A stretch of 61,372 bases of DNA from an uncultured Ruminococcus sp. (GTDB lineage Bacteria > Bacillota > Clostridia > Oscillospirales > Ruminococcaceae), in the NCBI GenBank assembly GCA_900541495.1, contig UQKC01000007.1, forward strand, positions 1 through 61,372, read 5' to 3'. Position 1 is the first letter of the stretch. Every line of letters starts with the position of its first letter. A program made the translations under genes and the position numbers. This document shows, piece by piece, positions 8,500 through 17,428 of this stretch. The notes under the pieces were generated by a model that saw only the letters and a list, made by a program, of their open reading frames with translations, had not been told where the DNA came from and ran no database searches.

Positions 8500-11298
8500 A
8501 TGGGTATGACTTGGACACTTGACTGGGCGGATTACACCAAAACAGCACGGCAAATGGTCGCAGAGGGCTGCGTTCTGCTCAAAAATGACAACAACGCACT
8601 CCCTCTCGAAAGCGGATGCAGAGTTTCGGTTTTCGGACGCATACAGTCACACTATTATAAAAGCGGCACGGGTTCGGGCGGAATGGTAAACGTTTCGCGC
8701 GTTATCGGTATCCTTGACGGACTTCGCGAGGACAGGGACGTTATCGTGAACGAGGAGCTCGCTTCGGTTTATGCCGAATGGGAAAAGGAAAATCCTTATG
8801 ATAACGGCATCGGCTGGGGCGCAGAGCCTTGGTCGCAGAAAGAAATGCCGCTCGATGATGAAACCGCTTCGGCGGCTGCGGCTGTTTCGGACGCTGCTGT
8901 TGTTATCATCGGCAGAACTGCGGGCGAAGATATGGACAGCAAGAACGAGGAGGGCGGCTATCTCCTCACGGCACTTGAAAAGCAGATGCTTGAAAAGGTA
9001 CGCAGGGCATTTAAGCGAATGATAGTTGTTCTCAATGTTGGCTCGATAATCGATATGAGCTTCGTTGACGAATTCTCCCCCGATGCTGTTCTGTACGCTT
9101 GGCAGGGCGGAATGGTCGGCGGAAGCGGCACGGCTGATATCCTCACGGGCAAGGTTTCCCCCTCGGGCAAGCTGACCGACACTATTGCGTACAATTTGAG
9201 CGACTATCCCTCGCATGAGAATTTCGGCGATGATGAACGCAACTTCTACAAGGAAGATATTTATGTCGGCTACCGCTACTTTGAAACCTTCGCACCCGAA
9301 AAGGTAAGGTACCCGTTCGGCTTCGGACTTTCCTACACAAGCTTTGACGTTGAAACTGTCGGCGCTGATGCAGGCAAGGACAAAATTCGCTTCCGCATAA
9401 TCGTCAGAAACACGGGCAAGGTCAGCGGCAAGGAAGTCGTTCAGGTCTATGCAGAAGCACCTCAGGGCAAGCTCGGCAAGCCGCTGCGCTCGCTCATCTC
9501 GTTCCGAAAGACCGATCTTCTTGAACCGGGCGAGGAGCAGGAGCTTCTGCTCGAGATCGACTATTCCTACCTCGCATCTTACGATGATTCGGGCGTGACG
9601 GGCAACAAGTCCTGCTACGTTCTTGAGGAGGGACTTTACAATATTTATGTCGGCACAGATGTCAGAAGTGCCGAAAAGAAGCTTGATTTCAGCTTTGCAA
9701 AAACTATCGTTACCGAGCGTCTTGAAGAAGCGCTTGCGCCCGTTGAACCTTTCGAGCGTTTGAAGCCTGCCGTTTCCGCAGACGGAAAGGTGACAAAAAC
9801 ATACGAAGCCGTTCCGCTCAAAACCGTTGATGAAGAACAGTGCAGGCTTGCCGATCTTCCGAAAGAAATTCCCTACACGGGATTCAGGAACGTTGACCTG
9901 CTCTCTGTTTTCTGGAACGTTACGCCTATGGACGATTACATCGCTCAGCTCAGTGATGAAGACCTCGCCTGCATTGTCCGCGGCGAGGGTATGGGCAGTC
10001 CGAAGGTTACCCCCGGCACGGCGGCTGCATTCGGCGGCATAAGCGACAGCCTGCGTAAGACGGGACTTCCTATCGGCTGCTGCGACGACGGGCCTTCGGG
10101 TATGCGTCTTGACAGCGGCGCAAAGGCTTTCAGCCTGCCGAACGGAACGATGATAGCCTGCACGTTCAACCCCGATCTTATCGAGCTGCTGTTCGTTTAT
10201 GTTTCAATGGAGCTCATTTACAACAAGGTAGAATGTCTGCTCGGTCCCGGAATGAACATTCACCGCTACCCTCTCAACGGACGAAACTTTGAATATTTCT
10301 CCGAAGACCCATACCTCACGGGCATCATCGCAAGTGCGGAGCTTCGCGGACTTCACAATATGAACGTCACGGGCACGATAAAGCACTTCTGCGGAAACAA
10401 TCAGGAACACCGCCGTCACTTCATCGACACTGTTGCATCGGAAAGAGCGCTCCGTGAAATTTACCTGCGCGGATTTGAAATGGCTGTCAAGAACGGCAAG
10501 GCTACTTCGATAATGACGACCTACGGAGCGGTCAACGGACTCTGGACGGCCGGAAACTATGACCTTACAACGACCATTCTCCGCAAGGAATGGGGATTTG
10601 AGGGCATCGTTATGACCGACTGGTTCGCTTCGATAAACGAGCGCGGAAAGCCGCAGGATACAACCAACCTCGCCGCAATGATACGCGCACAGAACGACCT
10701 TTATATGGTAGTCCCCGATGCGACCTACAACTCAACGGGCGATAATCTCCTTGAAGCTCTCGCCGACGGCAGACTCACAAGGGGCGAACTCCAGCGTTCG
10801 GCTGCGAACATCACGCGTTTCCTCATCAATTCCGCTGCACACGACCGCGACCTCAACATTCCCGACACGGTGAAGATCATAAACCGTCCGCAGGAAGACC
10901 TTGATGTTGTTATCGGCGACGATGTTCCTTTCCTCAAAATCGAAAACGAGATAGAGATAGACCTCACCGAAAAGGAATCGAACGGCGGAACGAGCTATAT
11001 TTATCAGCTTGAATTTGCAAAAGCAGGCGAATATGTCGTTTCCTTAACAGGCAGCTCGGAACTCAGCGAGCTTGCACAGATACCGTGTACACTTTATATC
11101 GGCGGACTTCCTATGGGAGTGTTCGTTTTCAACGGCACTAACGGCAAGGAAGTAACTGTTGACAGACCTATAAAGGTTTACGGCACAACGGCTGTTATGC
11201 GCCTTTACGTCAGCCACAACGGCTTGAAGCTCAAAAATATGCGTATGAAATATGACAAGCCGTTCGACAAGAGTTTCCTTGACGAACTTGAAGGTTGA
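8500..11298 (+). CDS. GH3 beta-glucosidase with reversed domain order
   Basis: 932 aa. The domains are in the order sandwich - FN3-like - TIM barrel, the reverse of ordinary GH3. The C-type domain comes first (KNDNNALPLESG, later YPFGFGLSYTSF). The FN3-like segment is around VVQVYAEAPQGKLGKPLRSL. The barrel is last, with KHFCGNNQEHRRHF and nucleophile Asp707 in IVMTDWFAS. This arrangement is known from Ruminococcus albus and Butyrivibrio beta-glucosidases. No signal peptide, so probably cytoplasmic. The start is fixed by GGAGG at 8486 and the promoter at 8404. A hairpin terminator follows. Confidence 0.92.
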   Translation: MGMTWTLDWADYTKTARQMVAEGCVLLKNDNNALPLESGCRVSVFGRIQSHYYKSGTGSGGMVNVSRVIGILDGLREDRDVIVNEELASVYAEWEKENPYDNGIGWGAEPWSQKEMPLDDETASAAAAVSDAAVVIIGRTAGEDMDSKNEEGGYLLTALEKQMLEKVRRAFKRMIVVLNVGSIIDMSFVDEFSPDAVLYAWQGGMVGGSGTADILTGKVSPSGKLTDTIAYNLSDYPSHENFGDDERNFYKEDIYVGYRYFETFAPEKVRYPFGFGLSYTSFDVETVGADAGKDKIRFRIIVRNTGKVSGKEVVQVYAEAPQGKLGKPLRSLISFRKTDLLEPGEEQELLLEIDYSYLASYDDSGVTGNKSCYVLEEGLYNIYVGTDVRSAEKKLDFSFAKTIVTERLEEALAPVEPFERLKPAVSADGKVTKTYEAVPLKTVDEEQCRLADLPKEIPYTGFRNVDLLSVFWNVTPMDDYIAQLSDEDLACIVRGEGMGSPKVTPGTAAAFGGISDSLRKTGLPIGCCDDGPSGMRLDSGAKAFSLPNGTMIACTFNPDLIELLFVYVSMELIYNKVECLLGPGMNIHRYPLNGRNFEYFSEDPYLTGIIASAELRGLHNMNVTGTIKHFCGNNQEHRRHFIDTVASERALREIYLRGFEMAVKNGKATSIMTTYGAVNGLWTAGNYDLTTTILRKEWGFEGIVMTDWFASINERGKPQDTTNLAAMIRAQNDLYMVVPDATYNSTGDNLLEALADGRLTRGELQRSAANITRFLINSAAHDRDLNIPDTVKIINRPQEDLDVVIGDDVPFLKIENEIEIDLTEKESNGGTSYIYQLEFAKAGEYVVSLTGSSELSELAQIPCTLYIGGLPMGVFVFNGTNGKEVTVDRPIKVYGTTAVMRLYVSHNGLKLKNMRMKYDKPFDKSFLDELEG

Positions 11299-11344
11299 TA
11301 ATACGGCTCAAAAGTTATATTAAGCTTAATTTTTGAAATATCGA

Positions 11345-11384
11345 ACAAATTCCCTTGCGTATTTTGCAGGGGAATTTGTTTTTT
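11345..11384 (+). terminator. Rho-independent terminator after the permuted GH3 gene
   Basis: ACAAATTCCCTTGC and GCAGGGGAATTTGT arms with a T-run after them. Confidence 0.8.
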
Positions 11385-11529
11385 CTGAAAAAATCCAAAA
11401 AATTTTGAAAAATCCCTTTTCATTTCCTGCAAAATGTGTTATAATGATAAGGTCAGCTGCTTTGGCGGCAAAATATTTTGTTCAGGGCAAAATATCAAGT
11501 TGTAATTTTATAAATTTGGAGGAAGTAAA

Positions 11530-12519
11530 ATGAGTAAAATTCGTATTGGCATCGTTGGCTACGGCAACCTCGGCAGAGGAACTGAACTTGCAATCAGACA
11601 GACCCCCGACACGGAGCTTGCCTGCGTTTTCACAAGACGTGACCCGTCAGCTCTCAAAATTCTCACAGAAAATGTTCCCGTATATTCTATCAACGACCTT
11701 GAAGCACACAAGAATGACGTTGATATCCTTATCCTCTGCGGCGGAAGTGCAACAGACCTCCCCGTCCAGGGTCCAAAGCTTGCCGAAATGTTCAATACTA
11801 TCGACAGCTTCGATACACACGCAAAGATCCCCGAATACTTCGATGCAGTTGACGCAGCTGCAAAGAAGGGCGGCAACGTGAGCATCATCTCCGTGGGCTG
11901 GGATCCGGGTATGTTCTCCGTTAACAGACTTTATGCAAGCTCTATTCTCCCCGAGGGCGAAAACTATACATTCTGGGGCAAGGGCGTAAGCCAGGGTCAC
12001 TCCGACGCTATCCGCCGCATCGAGGGCGTTGCCGATGCACGTCAGTATACTATCCCCGTAGAATCCGCAGTTGAGGCTGTAAGAAGCGGCTCTAACCCAA
12101 CCCTTACGACCCGTCAGAAGCATACAAGAGAATGCTTCGTAGTTGCAAAGGACGGCGCTGATAAGGCTCTTATCGAAAAGACTATCAAGGAAATGCCTAA
12201 CTACTTCGCTGATTACGATACAACAGTTCACTTCATCACAGCAGAAGAAATGAAGCGCGACCACAGCGGACTTCCGCACGGCGGCTTCGTTATCCGCAGC
12301 GGCAAAACGGGCGTGAACAAGGAAACTTCACACGTTATCGAGTATTCGCTCAAGCTTGGCTCTAACCCCGAATTCACATCGAGCATTCTCGTTGCATACG
12401 CAAGAGCAGCAGTAAGACTTTCAAGAGAAGGTCAGACAGGCGCAAGAACCGTGTTTGATATCGCACCTGCATACCTCTCCCCCAAGAGCGGCGCAGAACT
12501 CCGCAAGGAAATGCTCTGA
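11530..12519 (+). CDS. ddh: meso-Diaminopimelate D-dehydrogenase
   Basis: 329 aa, the usual length for this family. It makes meso-DAP in one NADPH-dependent step from tetrahydrodipicolinate, bypassing the succinylase/acetylase branches, to supply lysine and peptidoglycan. The Rossmann motif is GIVGYGNLGRG (about residues 6-16). Family-typical segments include CGGSATDLPVQGP, DSFDTHAKIPEYF, SVGWDPGMFSVNR, and FWGKGVSQGHSDAIRRI, which contains substrate-contacting residues. The start has GGAGG at 11518-11522. It is monocistronic and ends at a strong hairpin. Confidence 0.96.
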   Translation: MSKIRIGIVGYGNLGRGTELAIRQTPDTELACVFTRRDPSALKILTENVPVYSINDLEAHKNDVDILILCGGSATDLPVQGPKLAEMFNTIDSFDTHAKIPEYFDAVDAAAKKGGNVSIISVGWDPGMFSVNRLYASSILPEGENYTFWGKGVSQGHSDAIRRIEGVADARQYTIPVESAVEAVRSGSNPTLTTRQKHTRECFVVAKDGADKALIEKTIKEMPNYFADYDTTVHFITAEEMKRDHSGLPHGGFVIRSGKTGVNKETSHVIEYSLKLGSNPEFTSSILVAYARAAVRLSREGQTGARTVFDIAPAYLSPKSGAELRKEML

Positions 12520-12542
12520 TACTGATCTCTGACAGCTAAAAA

Positions 12543-12600
12543 AGGCGCAGTTCACATTGAAAGCTAAACTCAAAATGTGAACTGCGCCTATTCTGTTTTT
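12543..12600 (+). terminator. Terminator after ddh
   Basis: A 16-bp perfect stem, AGGCGCAGTTCACATT with its complement, and a ~15-nt loop. The short T-rich tail is interrupted by a few bases. Confidence 0.75.
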
Positions 12601-12762
12601 CATAAACAAACTTATCCCTGAAGTGAGTGAGTTTTTGCTTCAGCAAAGTATGAACAGCAGTGAAGTATGAGTGTTAAAACAATTTATTTCATAAACGCCT
12701 TGCGGCGCGGAACGGGAAACCCGCCCCCCTACGGAGATTTTGGCAAAATACAAGGCTTGCAT

Positions 12763-12788
12763 CGGGCGGATATGGAATCCGCCCCTAC
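12763..12788 (+). repeat. GGGCGGATAT-type palindromic repeat, copy 3
   Basis: Same palindrome as copy 2, with a CAAGGCTTGCAT flank resembling the copy 1 flank. It lies in the 260-bp gap between ddh and the traX terminator, where I see no gene. Confidence 0.75.
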
Positions 12789-12819
12789 GGGATTTGTCGA
12801 ACCCGTCAATCCGCACCAT

Positions 12820-12862
12820 AAAAATCCCCCAAAAAGAAAATTTCTTCTTGGGGGATTTTTTA
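12820..12862 (-). terminator. Terminator of the SGNH-TraX operon
   Basis: AAAAATCCCCCAA and TTGGGGGATTTTTT arms overlap the TraX stop codon. A/T tracts on both sides make it potentially bidirectional. Confidence 0.8.
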
Positions 12863-13600
12863 CGTCAGAATATTTAAAACAATATATAAGATCATCAGAT
12901 GCGCAGGATAAAAAGCATAACAGAACCACTTGAACCACCGCGAATGATAGCCGCGCTCACCTTTATAAAGCCATATCGGGATAAGCGCAAGAAGCGCCAG
13001 ACTTTGCTGTGCAAGCTCAAATTCGTGTCCTGCGATCGTGAAAGTGTAGTACATTCCTTTGAGCATACCGACATTTATCACGGCAAGACATACAAACTGC
13101 GCCGCGAAGTTTTGCCACTTACGTTCACGGAAAAAGTAGAACACAAGAACCGTCAGAACACCTGCGCCGTAGTAATCGACCATTGCAAGCGTTCCCACAG
13201 CATAGCTCACAAGCACTATGACCGCCGCCAGCACCCAGCCGAGAACACGCTTTTTCAGCTTTCGCGCTTTTTCTATAAGAATTATCGCGAGCAGAGCGAT
13301 AAGGAACGTCCACAGCACATTCTGATGAAACGGATAGAACGCCATTCCGCCGTAGAAAAGGTCGAACGGAACCTCCGTTATTACTGCGCATATCAGAAGT
13401 CTAAGAACGTATTTCTTCACGTTTGAGGTATGAGAATACCCCTCCGCTATCATAAACGCAAATATCGGAAACGCAAGCCTGCCGATGCAGTTTAGCCATT
13501 CAGCCTCAGGGAAAAGCGTTGCCCAAAGGTGGTCGCAAAGCATAAAAAGCATCGCAAGGATATGGAGGGTGAACGAGCTTACGCCCTTAAATTTTGTCAT
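12860..13600 (-). CDS. TraX family membrane protein
   Basis: 246 aa and very hydrophobic, with about 8 predicted membrane helices. The opening LHILAMLFMLCDHLWAT and the following EWLNCIGRLAFPIFAFMIAEGY are typical of the TraX/acyltransferase_3-like group. In plasmid F, TraX acetylates pilin, but chromosomal homologues in Firmicutes have no pilus and are presumed acyltransferases of cell-surface substrates. Its ATG overlaps the TGA of the upstream SGNH hydrolase (ATGA), so the two are translationally coupled. The pairing with an esterase-like protein suggests acyl-group turnover on a surface glycan; this is inference. Confidence 0.82.
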   Translation of the reverse strand: MTKFKGVSSFTLHILAMLFMLCDHLWATLFPEAEWLNCIGRLAFPIFAFMIAEGYSHTSNVKKYVLRLLICAVITEVPFDLFYGGMAFYPFHQNVLWTFLIALLAIILIEKARKLKKRVLGWVLAAVIVLVSYAVGTLAMVDYYGAGVLTVLVFYFFRERKWQNFAAQFVCLAVINVGMLKGMYYTFTIAGHEFELAQQSLALLALIPIWLYKGERGYHSRWFKWFCYAFYPAHLMILYIVLNILT

Positions 13601-14748
13601 ATGAGAAGCTCCTCGGGGACTACAGCCGCCATTTTTTCATAAGCCTTTGCGCTCGGGTGGAGGTGGTCGCCGCTGTCATAGCCGGGGGCAAAAGCGGCAG
13701 GATTTTCGGGATCGCGGAGTGCCGCATCGAAGTCAACACAGCCATCGATCTCGTCCGTAGTTCTTATCCAATCGTTGAACTCACAGCGGAGCTTGTCACG
13801 GAAATCTGCATAGGTTCGCCAGCCGTAGATAGGCAGAAGCGTTCCTGCATAAACTTTGAGGTTCTGCTCACGTGCGGTCTTTATGTAGCCGCGCATACCC
13901 TCGATGAGGTCTTCCGCTGTCGGGAGGTCGCTCCACGGGCGGAACTTGTTCTCCATTACGCCGACAGGGTGGATAATATCATTGATGCCGTGCTGAATGA
14001 GAACGCCGTCTGCGCCTGCGACTTTGATCTCACGCGGAAAACGCACCGAGCCTTTCAAGCCATAGGAATCGTAGGTGATGTTGTCATACTGGCGGAGGAT
14101 TCTTGTGCCGCTCGCCGCACGTCTTATAACGGAGCGATGCGTCAGACCGAGCGCCGCCGTGCGGATAAGCAGATAATCGGGCCAGCTCTGCGCCGTGATA
14201 GAGTCGCCGAAGCAAATCAGCGCCTTGTTCTCGTCACTCGTGAGAACATCAACGCCCGAAAGGAAATAGTATGTGTTCGTGGTTTTCGAGGTGTCCTCGG
14301 GGAGTTCCTTTTCCTGCGTACAGTCACCGATAGCGAAGAACGCTCTCGAAAGAGGACCGGTGATAACAACGCCCGATCGCATCTCAGTAAAGCCTTTGAG
14401 ATAGAACGAAACTGCGATATCATCACCTGCACCGACGGTAAATTCTATCTCATCGCTGTATAAGTCCTCACCTGCGTGAAGAATAACATCGGGTCTGCCG
14501 CCGAATGTAACGGGGGTCGAGGTTTCGGGGTGGATAAGGCTTCCGCCTGCGCCGAGGGCAACGCTCACACGGTTGAGAATAACGTCCTCGCTCGAGCAGA
14601 AGTTATCGAAATGCAGACGAATCTTATTTCCTGCAAAAGGTATGCTGACGGGATAGCGAAGCGTCAGATCCTTTGCGTAGTTCTCGGGTCTGCGCTCTGC
14701 GATAGAGATAGCGTTTCCCCACGCGCACACCCACTTTAGGTTCTCCAT
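13597..14748 (-). CDS. SGNH/GDSL hydrolase, acetyl-esterase-like
   Basis: 383 aa. An N-terminal beta-rich domain (about 1-170) precedes an SGNH domain with block I FGDSITAQSWPDYL, block III HGINDIIHP and a C-terminal catalytic dyad in GDHLHPSAKAY. The overall layout resembles two-domain carbohydrate acetyl esterases. No signal peptide, so it may deacetylate imported oligosaccharides. It overlaps traX by 4 nt and is the first gene of that operon. Confidence 0.82.
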   Translation of the reverse strand: MENLKWVCAWGNAISIAERRPENYAKDLTLRYPVSIPFAGNKIRLHFDNFCSSEDVILNRVSVALGAGGSLIHPETSTPVTFGGRPDVILHAGEDLYSDEIEFTVGAGDDIAVSFYLKGFTEMRSGVVITGPLSRAFFAIGDCTQEKELPEDTSKTTNTYYFLSGVDVLTSDENKALICFGDSITAQSWPDYLLIRTAALGLTHRSVIRRAASGTRILRQYDNITYDSYGLKGSVRFPREIKVAGADGVLIQHGINDIIHPVGVMENKFRPWSDLPTAEDLIEGMRGYIKTAREQNLKVYAGTLLPIYGWRTYADFRDKLRCEFNDWIRTTDEIDGCVDFDAALRDPENPAAFAPGYDSGDHLHPSAKAYEKMAAVVPEELLI

Positions 14749-14764
14749 AGTTTTCTCCTTTAAA

Positions 14765-14805
14765 CTGCAAAATCAAAAGCCGCATACTTTTTGTGCGGCT
14801 TTTGT
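14765..14805. terminator. Hairpin terminator between SGNH genes
   Basis: CAAAAGCCGCA and TGCGGCTTTTG arms. On the minus strand it would end the upstream SGNH transcript after it crosses the foldback repeat. Confidence 0.7.
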
Positions 14806-14811
14806 CTTTAG

Positions 14812-15007
14812 GGGTTCTCTAAAAACCGAAACAAAATAATACTTCGTATTATTCGCAAATTTTCGTTGGGACTTTGCGCAGCTTCAAGGCAGCGAAACGC
14901 AGTATAATACTACGGAATACATTCCGAATGTATTTCAAGTTTCGCTAACGAAGAAGATGTGCAAAGTCGTAGAAAATTTGCCGTGAGGGAGGTTTTTAGA
15001 GGTTCCC
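14812..15007 (+). repeat. ~196-bp foldback repeat, complete copy 2
   Basis: The ends GGGTTCTCTAAAAACC and GGTTTTTAGAGGTTCCC are near-inverted. GCAAATTTTCGTTGGGACTTTGCGCA on the left is answered by TGTGCAAAGTCGTAGAAAATTTGC on the right, so the whole unit folds back. Two smaller hairpins lie inside (ATAATACTTCGTATTAT and GGAATACATTCCGAATGTATTTC). No ORF is present. The right end recurs at 1-52 and the left end at 61301-61372. It looks like a MITE or other non-autonomous foldback element. Confidence 0.85.
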
Positions 15008-15026
15008 TTTATCGATTTTGTCTTAA

Positions 15027-15797
15027 TTAAAACATATTGTTGCGAATTTCCTTTGATGCGTAAGCGCCTTCAAGGGTCTGTCCGGGAACATCGGGGTGAA
15101 GTCCGTCACGGAGATACTTGCCCGTGCCGCCGATGACCTCAAACTTTTCGCATATTCCGCTGTTGTGGAAGCAGTCGATGATCTGTGCGCTCATTGCGCC
15201 TGCGACCTTGCGCATAATTTCTATCTGCTTTTCGATCTTTGCATTATGCTCGGGCGTTGCGGTCTGGATAGGCGTAAGCACGAAAACTCTCGCCTGCGGA
15301 TACTCTTCCATTATCGTCTGCAAGCACCAGCGCATAGCTCCTGCCTCGGTGAAAAGGTCGATATTTTCATTGTTTTCAAGTGACTTTCCCGTGAGAGCCT
15401 TTTCGGGGTCGCCAAGGTCGCCGATGAGGTCATTCGTACCCATGGCGAATGCGAAAACATCGGGAACGGGGTGTTCACCGCTCTTTACCTCTGCGATAAA
15501 GCGCTGGATATGTACAACCGCGCAGTTATTAGCTCGCTTCTGCAGTTCAACGAGGTCGTCCGTAGGCTCCCAGCCGTCGCTTATTCCCGCAAAATCGGGG
15601 GCATTGAAATCCTGAGTTTCAACGCTGCCCTTTTCGCAGGTCAGAACTCTCTTATACCAAACGGAGCTGCCGACCGCAACATTGTGGTGCGAAGCAAAGC
15701 CGAGGTTCTTGTAAACGTGATAAGACCACTGGTTGCCCTGCGTGATGCTGTCGCCGTCAACGCCGAAATGAAGTTTTGAAAAATCGGTATCAAACAT
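15027..15797 (-). CDS. SGNH/GDSL hydrolase
   Basis: 256 aa, a single SGNH domain with block I DGDSITQGNQW (nucleophile Ser about residue 17), block III AMGTNDL and block V DGLHPDVPGQ carrying the Asp-His dyad. No signal peptide. Only weakly similar to the neighbouring SGNH protein, so not a recent duplicate. The ATG follows AGGAG. Probably an esterase or lipase acting on acylated sugars; the substrate is unknown. Confidence 0.85.
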   Translation of the reverse strand: MFDTDFSKLHFGVDGDSITQGNQWSYHVYKNLGFASHHNVAVGSSVWYKRVLTCEKGSVETQDFNAPDFAGISDGWEPTDDLVELQKRANNCAVVHIQRFIAEVKSGEHPVPDVFAFAMGTNDLIGDLGDPEKALTGKSLENNENIDLFTEAGAMRWCLQTIMEEYPQARVFVLTPIQTATPEHNAKIEKQIEIMRKVAGAMSAQIIDCFHNSGICEKFEVIGGTGKYLRDGLHPDVPGQTLEGAYASKEIRNNMF

Positions 15798-15864
15798 AGT
15801 TATAACTCCTATACTGTTAATTTTCCTAATATAATTATAGCCGAAATGCGGAAAATGTCAACCA

Positions 15865-16557
15865 TTATTTTATGCGGCAGGTTTTGAGCAAGGCTTTCCG
15901 TTCGTCCGTAATTCGGTAGCTTTCGACAGCCTTTTGTATGGACTTGTTGTGCGTCCACTTGGGGAGCTTTTTTGCCTTTATCACCTCAAATGCGGCTTCA
16001 TACTGCTTCGCGAGTGCGGTCGCCATATACCATGCCTGCATCATTCGGATATAATATTCCTCCGACTCGACCGAAATGACAAGCTCCATTTGCCACGGTT
16101 CAAATTCTTCATCGAGGAAATGCCGCATTAACATTCCCATGGCAAAACGGACGGTGTAGGTTTCGTCCGACTTTATCCACTTTTTTATATATTCAAGAAG
16201 CGCAGGCTTGTTTTTCTCAAAAATTTTCGGCGAAATTCCGTCGCATACCGCCCAGTTGTTTATATACGGCAGAAAGCGTTCGGTTTCCGCTATCGCTTTA
16301 TCGAAATCTTTTTCAATCGAAATTATAAAGCCGTGGAGATTGTTTTCCTCCTGATACTTATGCGGAAGTGCGGAAAGAAACGCTTCGATGCGCTCATCTT
16401 TCGCATATTTTTTTGCAAGCTTGCGAAGTTCGGGACTGCGAACGCCGATGAAGCTGTTTTTGTCAAGCGTCGGCACGAGCGAGGCACTGAAATCGCGGTA
16501 TTTTTCGTCTTGGAGCGCCAAAAGCTCGGTTTCTATCTCGTTTATGATATCGCTCAT
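15865..16557 (-). CDS. DNA alkylation repair protein, AlkD-like
   Basis: 230 aa, all-helical HEAT-like protein of the AlkC/AlkD family. The segment SFIGVRSPELRKLAKKYAKD near residue 35 and WAVCDGISPKIF near residue 103 are family-typical; the WxxCD motif holds the tryptophan and aspartate used for base excision in AlkD. Expected to excise N3- or N7-alkylpurines. The ATG follows GAGGAG. Confidence 0.88.
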   Translation of the reverse strand: MSDIINEIETELLALQDEKYRDFSASLVPTLDKNSFIGVRSPELRKLAKKYAKDERIEAFLSALPHKYQEENNLHGFIISIEKDFDKAIAETERFLPYINNWAVCDGISPKIFEKNKPALLEYIKKWIKSDETYTVRFAMGMLMRHFLDEEFEPWQMELVISVESEEYYIRMMQAWYMATALAKQYEAAFEVIKAKKLPKWTHNKSIQKAVESYRITDERKALLKTCRIK

Positions 16558-16668
16558 AAATTTCTCCTCTGTTTTTGGTATAAAAATAACATTGCTGTCA
16601 AAACTATGCTTTGAAAAGGCATTTGCCTTATAATAAGTTACCTATTTAATGAAAGGTGGACATAATCA

Positions 16669-17376
16669 ATGAAAAAATTTTTCAGCAAAGAAAATCTCGG
16701 CGGAAAAGGTTTTATATCCGCTTTGTGCGTTTGTATCCTTGCAGCCGGCGGTATCGGACTTTATTCCTACCGAAAGGCGGCGGACAAGCTCAATGAGGAG
16801 CTTATCGATATGAACAAGCCGAGCGTTACCGAAAAGGCAGACGGTGCGGAACAGGCAAACGCCGAGCAGGAACAGGTCAAGAAGACCGAGAAAGCGCCCG
16901 AGGAAACCACAGCCGCCGAGCCTGCCGAAACTGAGCAGACGCAGAAAAGCAGTGCATACAATGTTTTCGTTCGTCCCGTGAACGGCGAGATCGTGTGCGA
17001 ATTTTCGGGCGGCGAGCTCGTCAAGTCGAAAACGCTCAACGTTTGGAAGACTCACGACGGCGTTGACATCGCAGGCAAAATGGGCGAAAAGGTCAAGAGC
17101 ATGACCTCCGGCACAGTAACGCAGGTCTACAACGACCCTATGCTCGGCGCGACCGTTGAGATCGACCACGGCAACGGACTTATCGGCTTTTACTCCAATC
17201 TCTCGGAGGATATCGCCGTGACTTCGGGTCAGACCGTTTCCGCAGGAACAGTAATCGGCAGCATCGGTGACACCGCCGAGGGTGAGATCGATGATGAAAC
17301 GCATCTCCACTTCGCGCTCAAAAAGAACGGCGAGTGGATCGACCCTATCGCTCTTATCTCGGGTGAGGGAAGCTGA
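16669..17376 (+). CDS. M23 metallopeptidase-fold protein, SpoIIQ-like
   Basis: 235 aa. It has a short cytoplasmic tail, one membrane helix (about 15-33), a Glu/Ala/Thr-rich linker (about 50-105) and an M23/LytM domain from about 110. Zinc ligands are present: His and Asp in THDGVDIAG and the HLHF pair near the C-terminus. The FVRPVNGEIVCEFSGGELV opening is like SpoIIQ, the forespore protein that pairs with SpoIIIAH during engulfment. A role in cell-wall remodelling at sporulation is inferred from the family. ATG follows AAAGGTGG. Confidence 0.75.
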   Translation: MKKFFSKENLGGKGFISALCVCILAAGGIGLYSYRKAADKLNEELIDMNKPSVTEKADGAEQANAEQEQVKKTEKAPEETTAAEPAETEQTQKSSAYNVFVRPVNGEIVCEFSGGELVKSKTLNVWKTHDGVDIAGKMGEKVKSMTSGTVTQVYNDPMLGATVEIDHGNGLIGFYSNLSEDIAVTSGQTVSAGTVIGSIGDTAEGEIDDETHLHFALKKNGEWIDPIALISGEGS

Positions 17377-17390
17377 AAATTATAATAATT

Positions 17391-17428
17391 AATGCCGTTT
17401 GGATCAACGCCAAACGGCAATTTTTTTA
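17391..17428. terminator. Bidirectional terminator between the M23 gene and ung
   Basis: AATGCCGTTTGG and CCAAACGGCAA arms with a seven-base loop and a long T-tract. Confidence 0.85.
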
